Source: Eutypa lata
Lineage: Eukaryota; Ascomycota; Sordariomycetes; Xylariales; Diatrypaceae
DNA: 64,000 bases
Reading direction: 5' to 3'
Assembly (NCBI GenBank): GCA_022661535.1
Contig: JAKULF010000003.1
Location: 1,116,001-1,180,000 of the forward strand
Shown here: positions 11,795-24,769 of the stretch, piece by piece
How positions within the stretch are numbered: position 1 is the stretch's first letter
Layout: each line of letters starts with the position of its first letter
The notes under the pieces: model-generated
What the model was told of the DNA's origin: nothing
The model's input: only the letters and a program-made list of their open reading frames with translations
The model's database searches: none
Program-made: the position numbers and the translations under genes

Positions 11795-12426
11795 AAAACG
11801 ACACCGCCGGTGGAGCCACAGCAACAACAGCGATGACGGCTATGCAATTGTCATTATCGAAGCAGCAGTAGCCTTGCTACGAAGAAACGAGGAGACTGAC
11901 TGCCTAATAGCGGGTGTATAGCAACTACCCTGAACATGAGGAGGCTAGGGCTGGGGATGCTGGGCTGCTGTCGAACTTGATGATCCGCTGGATCACGCCT
12001 AATGAATGGAACGCCGCGCGTAAGACTTGGTATCGTACTTTACGAAAGTTCATCAAACTTAGACGAGTCGCGTTGCAAGATACCCATAACTAGATATAGC
12101 ATACTAATTAATAATGTAATGTGTAATTAGAACTATCCCTAGGGGTTATACAAATAGGTTTCCCTAGATAAATCTCTTTCGGGGAACTTTATAAGACTGT
12201 CTGACATTGACTTGGAGGGGGCTTAAAGCTTTACGTATGTAAGGCCGGGGTGCTCAGTCATAAACTATGCAATTGTTGAATCCTTCTGCTTCTGCTTCTT
12301 GTAGGCCATCGAAGATAGGTGGCGTCACTAAGAACAATGCTTTACGGTTAGGTCACCCATTTGGTTGGATGGATGACCTATATTCAAGACTATTTAGGTA
12401 TATTCCTGAAGCTTCGCTACAATAAC
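11795..12426. other. Intergenic between convergent genes
   Basis: 3' flanks of the low-complexity gene and MON1. An open frame in a shifted phase continues to 11921 and then ends. Nothing else is seen. Confidence 0.5.
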
Positions 12427-14367
12427 CTAGAACACACCACCACCTATGATGAAGAGGCGTTCCTCCTCTCGTTTGGCCCATTGGATGATCTTGTTAGCCC
12501 CCTGGGCCATGACGGCCCGCGGCGTGTTCGGGCCGGAGACGCAATAGAACTCGAAGATCGGCGTGACCCACGCCAAGGAGGTTGAGTCCTCGCCCACGCA
12601 GTTCAGCACCTTCAGGTGTGAGTGCTTGGCGTGTACGGTGGCGTGCAGGTTCTGGTACAGCGACATGAGCCTCCGATGCCGGATCATGTCGTTGTCGAAG
12701 GCCGGGTGCAGGGACGGCATGCAGAACTGGACGTTGGCCTTGGATTTGAACAGGAAGTGGCTGATGGCTGCGCCGGGCGCGATTTCGTGGACGGCCGGGC
12801 GGCCTCTTCGCGCGGCCTCTTGGATGATGTCGAGGTGTTTCTTCCTCTTTAGCTCCGTTACGACGTCGTCGCGCATTTGTTGCAGTGTGAAGAATCCCTC
12901 CTTGTCCGTGCTGATGAGGATGATTGCGATCTGCTCCTCGGTAGAACGCGAATCTTCTGGTGTCGTCGGGCTTTCTGCGTGGTCGTGGTCGTGGTCGTGG
13001 TCGTTCAGGAAGCTGACGTACATGTAGAGATACCCTCGGTTGTTGAAGGCAGGCAAGCAGATCGGAATCCAGTTTTCACCGCCTGCAGCTTTGATACCCC
13101 CGGATTCGAAGAGCATGTTGAATATGAGCTGCAGATCGCTGGGGTGAAGCGAATGGCGCCGGGGACGAATCACGCTTACTAGCCTTCCACCTGCGGCTAT
13201 CATCCCGTAGAGCAGCTTCTCCGACTTGGCCTTGAGAAAGGCATTGTTGATAGAATGTCGCTGTGATTTTCTCAACTTTAGGCATTCAAGAGCCCCAAGA
13301 AGCGATGACGGAGAACCCTTAGTGAAACTGTCCGCCAAGGACGAGAGCAGCGATTCTGTACCCTGCAACGGCTTGCGTAGATCCGTGGACGGCCGGTTCG
13401 CGAAAATGTTGGTGAGGGTGGGCAGTGTTAGGGTAGATAATATCTGCATGTAAAGCGCGTCGAGCTGGGCCCGTAACTGCGAGTCGCTCTCGCCAAGCCG
13501 ACTGATGGCTACAAAGTAGAGCGGGCCTTGGGTAGTAATCACGAAGCGTGTGTCTCCCGCTGTGAACCCTAATAATGGATTTTTGGCTCCTTCGTAGAAT
13601 GATATAATGGTCTGAACGACACCCATCGAAGAGTTGATCAAACTTAGATCGCCGTGCCTGCTGTAAATCGGCTTACCAGCCGAAGAGAGGACCATAAAGT
13701 GTTTCAATTTGGATTTCCAGACCCGGACCCTGTCCTCGTCGTTCCAGTCCTTCTCCGATGTATCGGGGATGTCGTCGAATTCACGGTCAAAGTCCACCAG
13801 CGCCGATATTTTGGAGACCTCGACGGTCTCGAATGGTTGCACATCCGAGGATTGTGCGTGTAGGAGCGCCCACGCAGGACTCCTTTTGCTCATATCTCCG
13901 ACCAGCAGACTCTCCAGGTCGCCCGGCGGACGTAGGGTGGGAGCGAAGCTCATGACGCTCATCGATTCATCGCGGTCGCTTCCGATGGTAGAGAAACCGC
14001 GGCGCCGCGTCGCCCGGTCCGGAGAGATGTCGACTTGTTGGCCGGCATCGCTCGCGTCAGCAGCCGCATTGTCGTCGCTGGTCGAAAAGGTACCGCGTGA
14101 GCCGTCTGGGAAGGACAGCGTTTGTATGTTCATAGAAGACAAAGCGGTCGTCGGCTTGGATTGCAATTGAGGCCGTCCTCGTTCTCGTTCTACCGATGCG
14201 GCAGTCGCCGGTTGTGAAGGTCGTGGGGGGAGAGGGGGAGGTTGTTCATCGCGTTGGGCGACGCTGGATGATGATGATCCAGCGTCCTCGCTGCCCATCG
14301 TGACCTGATTTCTAGCGATACTCGTTGCATCCTCCTTTTGCGTTTTCACCGATGTGGTCACTTTCAT
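12427..14367 (-). CDS. mon1: Vacuolar fusion protein Mon1 (Rab7 GEF subunit)
   Basis: Mon1 pairs with Ccz1 to activate Rab7/Ypt7 on late endosomes and vacuoles, driving homotypic fusion and autophagosome delivery. One intronless frame of 646 residues. Residues 1 to about 200 are Ser/Pro-rich and disordered. The first longin-type domain opens with [20 protein letters not shown] and contains the family signature [10 protein letters not shown], followed by [13 protein letters not shown] and the second and third longin regions to the C-terminus. A loop near residue 470 has an HDHDHDH run encoded by a GGTCGT repeat. Start choice: ATG 14367 is preceded by an out-of-frame overlapping ATG at 14371; an in-frame ATG at 14298 (MGSEDAGSS) has a stronger context and may be the true start. 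Divergent from DOP1 with a 560-bp shared promoter. Confidence 0.95.
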   Translation of the reverse strand: MKVTTSVKTQKEDATSIARNQVTMGSEDAGSSSSSVAQRDEQPPPLPPRPSQPATAASVERERGRPQLQSKPTTALSSMNIQTLSFPDGSRGTFSTSDDNAAADASDAGQQVDISPDRATRRRGFSTIGSDRDESMSVMSFAPTLRPPGDLESLLVGDMSKRSPAWALLHAQSSDVQPFETVEVSKISALVDFDREFDDIPDTSEKDWNDEDRVRVWKSKLKHFMVLSSAGKPIYSRHGDLSLINSSMGVVQTIISFYEGAKNPLLGFTAGDTRFVITTQGPLYFVAISRLGESDSQLRAQLDALYMQILSTLTLPTLTNIFANRPSTDLRKPLQGTESLLSSLADSFTKGSPSSLLGALECLKLRKSQRHSINNAFLKAKSEKLLYGMIAAGGRLVSVIRPRRHSLHPSDLQLIFNMLFESGGIKAAGGENWIPICLPAFNNRGYLYMYVSFLNDHDHDHDHAESPTTPEDSRSTEEQIAIILISTDKEGFFTLQQMRDDVVTELKRKKHLDIIQEAARRGRPAVHEIAPGAAISHFLFKSKANVQFCMPSLHPAFDNDMIRHRRLMSLYQNLHATVHAKHSHLKVLNCVGEDSTSLAWVTPIFEFYCVSGPNTPRAVMAQGANKIIQWAKREEERLFIIGGGVF

Positions 14368-14927
14368 TCATGACCCCTATATTCGGCCTTTAGGGATTAT
14401 GTTGCATTTGAAGGATGTGAACATAGAGTTTGAAGTGTAGTTTAATATTCCATAACTATGTATTTTGTGAAGGTATAGTAAAGTAACTATGGGAGATGAA
14501 GTTTATGTATCAAGTTTACATTTTCGGGCTCACGTCATTTAATCGTGCAGCAGCTACCCTTGCCCGACATTAAGGACTGTGGGGTTCGTTGTACTAGGCG
14601 GCCAGGCGGCTTGTAGTAGTGGATGGGCCAATGAAACATGGCCCCGGAGATCCCCCTAGGCAGCTAAATTCTAGGTCGGTACCTACCCGCGTAATCGCTG
14701 GAATCTCGTCATAGCTGTCCAATTACATAGCTGCGTCGTGTCTTTAATTCGTAATGCCCAAATTGTTCTTAATGAGTCTGACGATAGGTAGGCAGGAATC
14801 CTTTACTACAACTTCAAACTGATGCGCCTAAATCTGCGATGATCCACGGCCCTCACGAATACCCATCCGAACTCATGGGATCGCCAATTATACCACCCCT
14901 CCTCCCATAGTTGAAGCTACGGCAAAG
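14368..14927. promoter_or_regulatory. Bidirectional promoter region of mon1 and dop1
   Basis: 560 bp between two divergent trafficking genes. I see no reading frame of interest. It contains TAGGTCGGTACCTACC-like sequence around 14671-14690 but no clear TATA box. Confidence 0.5.
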
Positions 14928-17900
14928 ATGGCCCCCGAGCCCGGTTCTCGTCGTTCCGCTTCCCCAGAGAGCTCCGGTCGAAATACTCCCACTCCGCGAC
15001 AATGGAGGAATCAACTAGGATCAGGTACAAATATGACTGGCGCATTCCTCAGATATGATCTCTTGACTAATAGCCTTCTTTTTCTATATAGACGAGACAC
15101 CCACGAAAGATAAGCATTACCGGAAATATGCTTCAGGTGTTGAACGAGCCCTGTCACTGTTTGACACGGCCCTACAGGAATGGGCCGACTACATATCCTT
15201 TCTGAGCAGGCTTCTCAAGGTAAGGGACAAGCAAACATGCTGCGATATAATCCAACAAGTACTAATAGTCCATATCCATATAGGCGTTGCAAGCACGACA
15301 ATCTAATATAACTACGATCCCTGCCAAGGTCCTTGTTGCAAAGCGCCTTTCACAATGCCTGAACCCCTCGCTTCCCTCAGGAGTCCACCAGAAAGCCCTC
15401 GAGGTATATGGTTATGTCTTCTCCGTCATTGGAAAGGAGGGTTTGTCACGGGATCTTCCTTTATACCTTCCTGGTCTGGCGCCGACGCTCTCGTTTGCAT
15501 CCTTGACTGTCAGGAGTCCGTTTCTTGACATCTTAGAAAAATATCTGCTTCAGGTGGACCCAAGAGCACTACGCCCGGCTATGAAATCTATAATATTGGC
15601 CCTACTGCCAGGACTAGAGGAGGAGACGAGTGAGGAATATGATAGGACGTTAAAACTCATGGAAAGCTTTAAGGTCGCCATTCGTCCACCGCATAGCAAG
15701 GAGCTCACCAAGTCCCATTCGACTGGCGACGACTTCTTCTGGCAATGTCTCTTCTTGGCTACGATAACCAGCCAGAGTCGACGACCCGGTGCTCTTGCTT
15801 ATCTTGTTCGTTGTTTGCCGACACTAGCACCGCCTCATCCCTCGGACATCTCGAGTAAGGCTTCAAACGAGAACGACGATAAGTCAGCAGAACTTTCGAC
15901 TCTAGTAACTACTCCTGAGCCCGGCTTGCTCCTCAGATGCTTTGCCGCTGGTTTAAGGGATGAGCAAATTTTAATCCAAAGAGGCTTCCTAGACCTTCTC
16001 GTGACACATCTTCCGTTAAATTCTCAGGTTCTGCAGGCTAGAGTCAAACCCGATGATATGGAGCTTTTACTTTGTGCTGCCGTTGGCGTCGTCACTAGAA
16101 GAGATATGAGTCTTAACCGACGCCTGTGGGCCTGGTTCCTCGGACCAGAGCCTGCTAACCAGGAACAAGACACCGGAGCAGAGACACCAAATTCTCCATC
16201 TGGTCGAAACCAAGGAGACTTGGGCTCTAAAACAAACTATTTCGAGGAGTACGGCTTGCAATCATTAACCGGGGCTTTGCTTTCGATGATCCACTCGGCA
16301 TCCGGGAGTAGCCCTTCGGAGCGATCCCGACCCTTCCGTATATGCCTATCTTTGATGGACAGATGGGAAATCGGAGGTCTCGTGGTACCCGAGATATTCC
16401 TTCCCGTTATCTCTAGCGTCAGGAACTTCAAACACAAAGCTTCTAATAAAGCAGAGTTCAACGAGGTGTTACGTAGTGCTAGTGTATTCTTTGACGGTGT
16501 TGAGAGTGGCCTTATATATGGTGAGATAGTTGCGCTCATGGCACAAGCGGTAGGCCCTGGAAATCTACCGCATGCAGATCGCACAGAGGGGCTTCTGTTG
16601 GTCCAATTCATTCTGAAGCACTTTAATGTCCGTGAAGAGGAAATGATCACTCTTCATGCCCCTCTAGCGGCGTTATCGATTCTGGCTATGTTGGGCGACG
16701 TCAAGGGGCGCGGCGGGAAATCGTTAGTAGGGACTAAAGAAGAGAGCGCCTCCATATCTTCACAGGCACTCGAAATCGCTCTGAATTTGATCGAACTAGT
16801 CCCGGAACGAACCTTTCCCACCGACTCGGGAGAGAAAGATACCAATTCATCATCAAAAAGCCCAATTGCGGAGTCTACGTCGAATGTGGAAGTCCTGAAA
16901 AAGATCAGAAACTTCTATGTTTCCGACCAGGGCAATGTTGAGGCTGCTCCATTACCCTTTTCTGCTCGAGATGTTGGGCATTTACTGCTTCAAAAAGCGT
17001 GTAATTTGACATGCGATAGTCTGCAGTCATTGGAACTTACGAGTCTGTTATCTACCAAGAGCCGGGTTCTCGCACTGTTACTATCAAAAGTCCCTTCCGA
17101 GTACCATGTAAACGCCGATAAGCTCATCTCCTCTATACGAAGAAGGCTCTCGGCAAATAGCCTACCTTTTGTCAGCTTCAAGTCAATATTGTCTCTCTCG
17201 ACGCAGCTCTATAACGGCGAGCGTATACCGCTAGCCCCTTTATCAGATCTGGTAGAACCTTTAGTTCGCCATGCTTGGGGCTTCTTATCTTTATCGGAAC
17301 CAAAATATCATGTAGAGACTGTGCGCTGTCTCTGGCAGTTGCAATCAGCCCTCACTCCCGCCAATCGTGAGATCGAGGCGGCCATTGCTGATCTAATGCT
17401 GAAGAACGACACAACTGGTTCATTTGCCACCCGGCCTGCAGACCCAGGTCGTACCTTCAGCATATTATGGTCTCACACGTTACAAGATGGCTCATCACAC
17501 TCTGACAGAAGGCCATCAAGGACACCTTGGGAACCGAAGTTCACTATTAGGTTGATGGGCGTAGAGCATTACGAAGTGATGCTTACGAGGCCTCTCTTCC
17601 TGATGCTCGATTCACTCTTAGATGAACGGACACAGCTATTCATGGCCGTGAAGAGTTGGCTCAATCATATGGTCGGCATTGAGAAGTGAGTTCCTTCTTA
17701 CTACTAGAAGTAAACGAATATTGTGGCTAATCAATTGTGCAGACTATTTTTGGTCTTTGTAACCAAAATTACACAACTCAATTTCTTGAGGTCATCATCA
17801 CTAGCTTCACAGGCTTCCATACTCACCCAGTCGGTCGAATACTCAACAGACGATGACCTTGACCTAGGACTTTACTATCTCCGGACTATGTCAAATATAT

Positions 17901-20900
17901 TCCGGTGGGCTCCGGATGCTTTCTGGGGTGTTCTTGCTACCCGAACGATCGAGGAGCCGGGGCAGCTCCTTTCAGAGATCAGTAAGTGTAATGACTTCCA
18001 TAGGCAATGCACTTTAGCTAATAGCAAGTAGCTGGCAAGGAAGGTGATTTGTCGCTTCAAGAGTTTTTCGTACATGTCTGTATGCGATGTATTGCCGGCA
18101 ACAAGTTCCCGAAAGACAGCCAGTTGCAGCTTCGTATAGCTCAGCTACATCGATCTGCATTGACCTTGTTACACCAGATTCTCTTAAATCCCTATGCGGA
18201 TGCCCTATCGAACCTGAGGCTAGAAGAGCCCTTGGTAGAAAGGCTAGCACAATCTCTTGATGCCCCTGATCCGTATATCCAGGTGCTGCTGCTTGACGTA
18301 GTTTTTGATTCCCTTAGATTACGAGATGTTCATCATCCGGAAATGCCGTCATCTCCAACAGGGGAGAAGCGTGCTCTAAACTATCCTTCGGGCAGCATAC
18401 GACCATCGTCATCTAGCCAGGAAGTTCCTCCCCCAGAACCTACGCAACCTCCACAGTCATTACTAAAGTGTATACAAGCTGGACTGAGTTCTGCTAGTAG
18501 CCGTTCGGTCTTGGATAGCTGGGTTGGGTTTCTCACTGAATGCTTACCCCTTTACTCTCATTCTATATTCCAAGTTTTAATCCCCCTTGTTGAGACTCTT
18601 TGTGGGCAGATAGGTAGCACCTTTGAAGATCTACAAAAGACGTTTGCACAAACGGGCAAGGGGTCCGACACAGTCAATGCGCCTGAAACAACACTCATAT
18701 CATTACTCAATGCCTTGGAGCAAGTATTGGCGAAAGCCCACGAGTCTCTCTTAGCAGAGGAGGCTAGGGCTTCAGTGGTTAAGAGCCCAGATCAGCCACA
18801 AGGTTTCTTCGGTAATATGGTGTCGGGCGTATTCAATTCGGAAGCGCCGCAGTCTCGCAGCGCCACTGCGAATGATAGGCTCACCGTCGACCTTGCATTT
18901 CAAGATGCTGTGCGAATGTGCTTCAAGATCTGGTCTTGGGGACAGGGAAGCGAAGCCAGCGGTCTTGATGCGGATTCCGCTGCTTCGTTTAATTACACGT
19001 CTCTGCGCATGCGCAACCGCGCTCGTCGGCTGCTCGAGCATGTCTTTGCCGCCGAGGCGTTGGAATGCTTGGAGACCGTGGTGGATATATGGCGGGCATC
19101 ATTCAGTAGCCCCGATGCCTCGAAACCCTCCGCCGTTCTGGATCTCCTCCCTGCTCTGGATGGATCCCGACCGAGCCATACAATTCCTGCCATATTCAAT
19201 GCGATTTATAGCCGCACTAACCCTAGTGCGCTCGATCCGTCTAGGAAGTCGACACTAACTATCTCATTACAAGACACGGATCTCGTCATATTCCTTGTTG
19301 ACTACGCCCGCTCCCTAGAAGATGATGCTATGGACGAGATATGGCAGGATTGCGTGATTTTCTTGAAGGACATACTTAGCAATCCCTTCCCACACAGACA
19401 GACGATACCTAGCCTGTTGGAGTTCACGGCTATACTAGGTGAGAAGGTGGATAACACCAATTTTGGAGAGCAAAGGAAAATGAGGAGGGAGCTTGCCGTA
19501 AGTCTACCTACTGACTATAAAACTGGAACAAATGTCACTAATATCGAGACAGGATCTCTTCATGCGGCTTCTTACTGCTCTCTTCACAACTAGGCCAGCA
19601 CTGTTTACAGACATGTCGCTTAACTTTAATAATTCACAACCAGATGCGTTACAGTCTAGCGACGGGGTACACCCTCCGGTAACCAAGACCCCCGCGGAAC
19701 GAGCAGACGATGTGGTTGGGATCCTATCAAGCATCGTGCCGAACTTACCCAAGATCCTGGTAGAGCAAGACCGGGTGCTAACGGCAGCGAGCTCCATCTC
19801 GACCAACGTGATCGGGCCCGCGATCCGGTCCAAGAACTTCCCCGACACCATCACCAAGGGCACCCTGGCGCTGCTGCGGGAGCTGGCGCGGCTCCCCGGC
19901 AACCAGAAGACGTGGAAGAAGGACATCAGCGACGCCTTCAACGACGTGCGGTTCTTCGGGTCGGCCGTGGCGCTGGTCCGGAGCGACTGGCTCCCGCTGC
20001 TCCGCCAGTGGACCCTCACGGACAACAAGGACCGCATGCTCGAGATCCTGGCACGCATCACGCCCCCCACGACGGCGGGGATCGTGTTCGGCGTGGGGGC
20101 GACGTCGGCGCGCCTCGAGGCCGACCGCCGCACGCAGCTCAACCTCCGCCGCGTCGCCGCGCTCGTCCTCGCCTCGGCCCCCGACGCCTTCGTCGCCGAG
20201 CTGCCCCCGATCCTCGACCGCCTCGTCGAGCTCCTCGCCGCCACCGCCACCTCCTCCCCCTCGTCCACCACCCGCGCCGAGGTCTACATGGTCGTGCGGG
20301 CCCTCGCCCTCCGCACCACCGCCGCCGTCCACCTCTCGCCCCTGTGGCCCGTCGTCAACGCCGAGCTGCAGGCCGCCGTCGCCAGCTGCGCCGCCAAGGA
20401 TGATGACAGCAACAATAACAGCAGCAGCAGCAGCAACAACACGTTCGGCGCCGCCGCTGTCCTGCAGGCCTGCAAGCTGCTCGATCTGCTCGTGGCCGTC
20501 GCCCCCGACGACTTCCAGCTCCACGAGTGGCTCTTCGTCACCGATACCGTCGATGCCGTGTACAGGTCTGCGGCGGCGGCGGTGGGCCGGCCGGTCGCCC
20601 TCGTTGATGACCTGTCGGAGGTTTTGGGGAATGGTCCTTTTACGGAGACGGATACTGGTGGTGGTAGTGGTGGCGGTTCTTCTTCTTCTGCTAAGCAGGA
20701 GGCAGATGGGGAGGGAGGAGGAGGAGGAGGGGAGGGGAGAAAGCAAAAGCAGCGGAGACCGCTCCTGGCCGATGCCATCAGTCCGGACGACCTGGCGCTG
20801 GTCGTGGAGAATCGGAAGGAGGAGCTCGTGGCTCGCGTCCTGCGCCCCTTCTTCGGCCAGCTGAGCATCTTCGCCTTCGAGTCCACGTATGCTATGGGCG

Positions 20901-20977
20901 CGCTGGACGAAGAGGCCTGCGTCGTGGCGTTGTTGAGGGATTTGTTCGATGAGCGGACTGTGGTTAAGGCGCTGTGA
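14928..20977 (+). CDS. dop1: Dopey family protein Dop1 (Golgi/endosome trafficking)
   Basis: Dop1 is a large peripheral protein of Golgi and endosomes that works with Mon2 in endosome-to-Golgi transport and in fungal cell polarity. Six exons: 14928-15024, 15092-15219, 15284-17685, 17743-17981, 18032-19497 and 19553-20977, giving 1918 residues, within the family range. The N-terminal Dopey domain is clear (KHYRKYASGVERALSLFDTA, then PAKVLVAKRLSQCLNPSLPS and GVHQKALEVYGYVF). The rest is helical-repeat sequence with conserved Dopey blocks such as RWAPDAFWGV. Exon 6 holds the C-terminal part with an Asp/Asn/Ser run and a Gly/Ser/Glu-rich insert. From about 19,780 to the stop, codon use turns sharply GC-rich compared with exons 3-5. 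All five introns are canonical. Divergent from mon1. Confidence 0.95.
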
Positions 20978-21553
20978 TGATGTGAGGTGAGATGAGGTGA
21001 GGTGGGTGAGATGTGATGAGGTGGACTGGTGTAGAAAGGGGGGATGGGGGAAATGGACAAGGGGAAAGGGGTGGATTGGTAGTTGGCTGATTGGGCTGGC
21101 TGACTGGCTGACTGGTTGATTGACTCGGTTGGTTGATTTGTTGATTTGTTTCGTAGGAGGGATAAGGGGAGGTGAGGTGTAGGATTACTGAATTGGGGAC
21201 AGCGCACTTTTTTCTCTTTCCCCCTCTTTATCTCTTTCGCCTAGTTGTGGTTAATAGATGCTAGATGGGGGTGTCGTGGAAATGCGGTATCAAAATAGTA
21301 TTAACGATAGATAGCGAATTCGGACACGGATGGGTATTATTCGCTGGCGCTTTTTTAGGATGCGTAGGTATGATAGATACATCTAAAACTAACTGCTGGC
21401 GGCTTCACTCGTGACATCAACTTGTAGCACATGAGGTAGGTGTCTCAGAATGAATATGTCGAGAGAAGAAAAGCTACTACACATCCCTTTCTTTAGCTTT
21501 GCATTAAGCCATGAGGATAAATCAAATAATGGGGGTATCAAGCAATCAATCAA
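20978..21553. other. Intergenic between convergent dop1 and tgs1
   Basis: The dop1 3' flank is simple-sequence rich: GAGGTGAGAT-type repeats (20,980-21,030), then GACTGGCTGACTGGTTG-type repeats (21,080-21,150). No gene is seen. Confidence 0.6.
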
Positions 21554-22800
21554 TTAAGTTCCATTTCCCTCTATATTCGTATCCCCATCCTCATCAATAT
21601 CCCCTCCTGTACTCTGCTGGGGGGCTGCTGGCGCTGGTGCTGCAGGTATATAAGCTACGAGTGCCTTGCTCGCGCCCTCGACGCAATACTGGACGACCTC
21701 GATCTTCTTCCTCTTGTTCTTGGTTCCGTTACTGTGGCTACCATTATCACCACCACCACTACCACTTTCCTCCTTCCCTGCCTCCCCGTCATCATTAGCC
21801 ACAGCAGCAGCAGCAGCAACATCCTCTCCGTCCACCGCAGGCGGCGCCAACCGCGCGATCTGCCGCAGGTCGCTCGTCCGCGGCAGGTACAGCGCGTGGT
21901 CCATCTGCCGATAGGCTCCGTGCAGCTTCGCCAGGTTGTACGGCTCCATGGTGTTGGAGTCGAAGACGGCGTCGGTGCTGTAGCCGGGCCCGCCCCAAGG
22001 CGGCGACGCGAAGAGGACCGTTGTTGCCGGGTCGATCTTCAGGTCATCTTCATCTTCTTCACCACTGTTGTTTTCAACAGCACCTTCACCATCAACCTGT
22101 TGAATACTTTCTTCTCCTGACGATGATCTAGCAGGCACAACGGCCTCCTTCAGGAACTCGAAGCTGTCCCCCAGCACCCACAGGATGGACCCGGGACCGA
22201 GCCCGTGCAGCGTCGCGTTGTGCTGCGCGCACGCCAGCGTCGCCGCGTCCCGCTCCACGGCCACGACGCGGTCCCAGCGCCGGCGGCTCCCGTTCTCCCC
22301 GTCCGGCTGCAGCGCGAAGCTGATCGCGTTGGCACCCGCGCCTGCGAATAGGTCCACGATGGTTGTCCTGGCCTTGCCGCTCTCTAACGATGACGATGAT
22401 GGCGGGAAGGCGCCGTCAATGTCGTTGGCGATTTGTCTAGGGGCGAGGTAAGTAAGTGGGTGAGTGAGTGAGGGAGACTGGACTGGACTGGACTGGACTT
22501 ACATGGCGACTGGCTCGGGAGTCACGCCGTACCAGGCATCGTGGGTCATGTAGATCCCCTCGTTGTAGTTGGAGAATATCGTGTGGCGTTGTTGCCAGTA
22601 TCTGAAGTATCATACCATATCATATGTGAGTGGGAGGAGCTAACTTCGAGTATATATATTTCATGCCAAAAGAAAAAAAGAAGAAAAAGAGAACGATGTA
22701 GAGACGGACTGACTCACTTCTGTAAGTCCCAGGGCACCTCGCCCAGTCTCCTCCAGTGGTGGCATTCTTTTGTCAGGGGCAACTTCTTCGATGGTTTCAT
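21554..22800 (-). CDS. tgs1: Trimethylguanosine synthase (Tgs1-type cap hypermethylase)
   Basis: SAM-dependent methyltransferase that converts the m7G cap of snRNA/snoRNA to the 2,2,7-trimethyl form in the nucleus. Exons 22800..22718, 22601..22503 and 22436..21554 give 354 residues. The N-terminus shows the family block WQQRHTIFSNYNEGIYMTHD then WYGVTPEPVA. SAM motif I is DLFAGAGAN (about residue 89) and motif IV is SPPWGGPGY (about residue 205), whose Trp stacks on the m7G in the human enzyme. A long acidic/Ser insert (about 160-195) and a Gly/Asp-rich insert (about 260-290) are not part of the core. The start is supported by the short first exon ending in a GTGAGT donor. The neighbouring intron 2 contains GGACT repeats. 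Very GC-rich third codon positions. Divergent from the GRASP gene. Confidence 0.93.
22476..22500. repeat. GGACT pentanucleotide repeat inside tgs1 intron 2
   Basis: Five tandem units of the pentamer immediately inside the donor of the second tgs1 intron. Length changes here could alter intron size. Confidence 0.75.
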
Positions 22801-23306
22801 TTTGGAGTTTAGGGCGAATTCGAAAATAGGTATATAAGGATGTATGATAATTAATGAGAGAACATTCACATCTCGGTGTTAATGTTCAAGACTTGAAATG
22901 TCATTTGAAGACTCTTGATAATTAAGTCGTCCTTAAGAGATGAAGCTATCGATCAACCTTTACGTATGTGCATACAGTGATCCACTAACTAAGGTAGTTA
23001 ACTCTCCAGGTAGCTAAGTTCATTAGCTTAATGCAGGAAGCTTAGACCTCCCAGGTACCGCCGTGAAACCCCCCACCAGGAGCTCCACAGCACTTGCCTA
23101 GGCTGATGACGGTTGACGTCGAGGTGTCGCAAAATGACAGCTTTCTTCTCGATATGAAGAAACCCAATACGATACTTAACGAAAGAGATTATACGATAGA
23201 CAGCCAACCTAAACTCGAAACTCCCCATCCCGCCGCCCAGTTCAGAGATAGCCGATTGTTATTACATACGTACGGACCCAGAAAAATATACGAGTAGACG
23301 ACGGCC
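22801..23306. promoter_or_regulatory. Bidirectional promoter region of tgs1 and grh1
   Basis: 506 bp between divergent start codons with no other gene visible. AT-rich, and in clear contrast with the GC-rich coding sequence on both sides. Confidence 0.45.
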
Positions 23307-24769
23307 ATGTTTAACGCTTTAAACCGCTTCATATCGCGCCTCGATGGCGATCCGCAACACCAACATCAGAGAGAAAGGGAACAATACGGGTTCCAAGTAT
23401 TACGGAACACAAACCTAGAGCTGGCCATCGAGCCATGGTTCGACTTCGTTGTCGGTATCAATGGACGGATGATAGTACGCAAGTTCACCTTTTAATCCAT
23501 ATCCATACCATGGAGAAATTAAGAAACAAAACAAACACACAAAAAAAATAAGAAAACAGTTTCTCTAACGCAAGACAACCCCCCGCCGTTTTGACAGGAT
23601 AGCCCAGACGCCCGACTCTTCGCCCAGGAGGTGCGCAACTGCGCCGGAGGTACCGTGTCACTAGGAGTATGGAGCGCAAAGGTTCGTACAGATATCCCCA
23701 GCCCTTTGCGCCCACGCGCACGACGGGAAGAAAGAAAGAAAAAGATACCTACGTACATAGCAACTACCTAGCTAACCGCACCTCGAACAACCCCCAACAA
23801 CAGGGCCAACGCACGCGCGCCCTCCACGTGGCCGTGCCGCCGTCCCCGGGCACGCTCGGCCTATCGCTGCAGTGGACGCCGCTGGCCGCCGCGTCGGAGA
23901 ACGTGTGGCACGTGCTGGACGTGGCGGCCAACTCGCCGGCGGACGCGGCGGGCCTCCTGCCGTACGGCGACTACGTGCTGGGGTCGCCCGACGGCGCGCT
24001 GCTGCACGGCGAGGCGGCGCTCGGCGAGCTCGTCGACGCCCACGTCAACGATGCCAGCAACGGCCGCCCGCTGCGCCTGTGGGTCTACAACCACGAGTAC
24101 GACGTCGCGCGCGAGGTCGAGGTCGTGCCCAGCCGCGAGTGGGGCGGCGAGGGCGCCCTCGGCTGCGTCCTGGGCTATGGCGCCTTGCATCGCCTGCCGG
24201 CCCCGCTGAGCGAGCCCATCCATGCCCCCGGCGAGACTATGTTCGATTATAGTGGCGATGGCAGCAGCACCGCTGGAGCGGGTGGTGATGGTGGTCCTCC
24301 TCAGTTCACTACGCTCGCGCCTCCCGCGATGACGACGGCACCACCACCGCCGTTATTGTCGCCGAGCGGCGGCAACGACACATTCACAGCGCCTCTCCCA
24401 CCTGCGCTAGCATCGTCGAGCGATTTCCTCATCCCCGCACAGATGGCCAGCCCGCCGCCAACGGGGAGCACGTCGACGCCGCCGCCGGGGGCGACGAGGG
24501 GCGCCAGGAGGAAGGATCACAACAGGCCCGGCCATAGCCCGAATCGCCTGGACGATTACTTCGCCGAGCAGGAGAAGAAGAGCAAAGAACTAGAAGGGGG
24601 CTCGATATCCGCGAGTAAGACGCCGCCTCCGCCGCCTCCGAAGGCGGGCTCGGCAGGTATCCCACCGCCTCCGAGAGCAACGCCGAAGCCCCCGCAGACT
24701 GCAGCCGCCGCTACCTCCGAGGAGGAGAGCAGCGGTGGTGATGGGAGTGGTGATGGGAGTATTGATTGA
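23307..24769 (+). CDS. grh1: GRASP family Golgi tethering protein (Grh1-like)
   Basis: GRASP proteins tether early Golgi and ER-exit membranes and support unconventional secretion. Exons 23307-23474, 23598-23681 and 23804-24769 give 405 residues. The N-terminus MFNALNRFISRLDG is an amphipathic helix like that of yeast Grh1, with no metazoan-type myristoylation glycine. The two PDZ-like GRASP subdomains follow (about residues 28-210), with ELAIEPWFDFVVGINGR, VWHVLDVAANSPADAAGLLP and GDYVLGSPDG, and LGCVLGYGALHRLP closing the second. The C-terminal half is Pro/Ser/Gly-rich, disordered and acidic at the end, as in the family. Intron 2 has a GCTAAC branch site. Exon 3 is extremely GC-rich while exons 1-2 are not. 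Confidence 0.94.

Noticed and set aside
19778..20746. Long minus-strand frames opposite dop1 exon 6
   Set aside because: Produced by the very GC-rich third positions of dop1; the peptides are Arg/Gly/Ala-rich shadow sequence.
23861..24252. Overlapping frames in both strands across the GRASP exon 3
   Set aside because: GC-rich shadow frames without family features; the GRASP frame explains the region.
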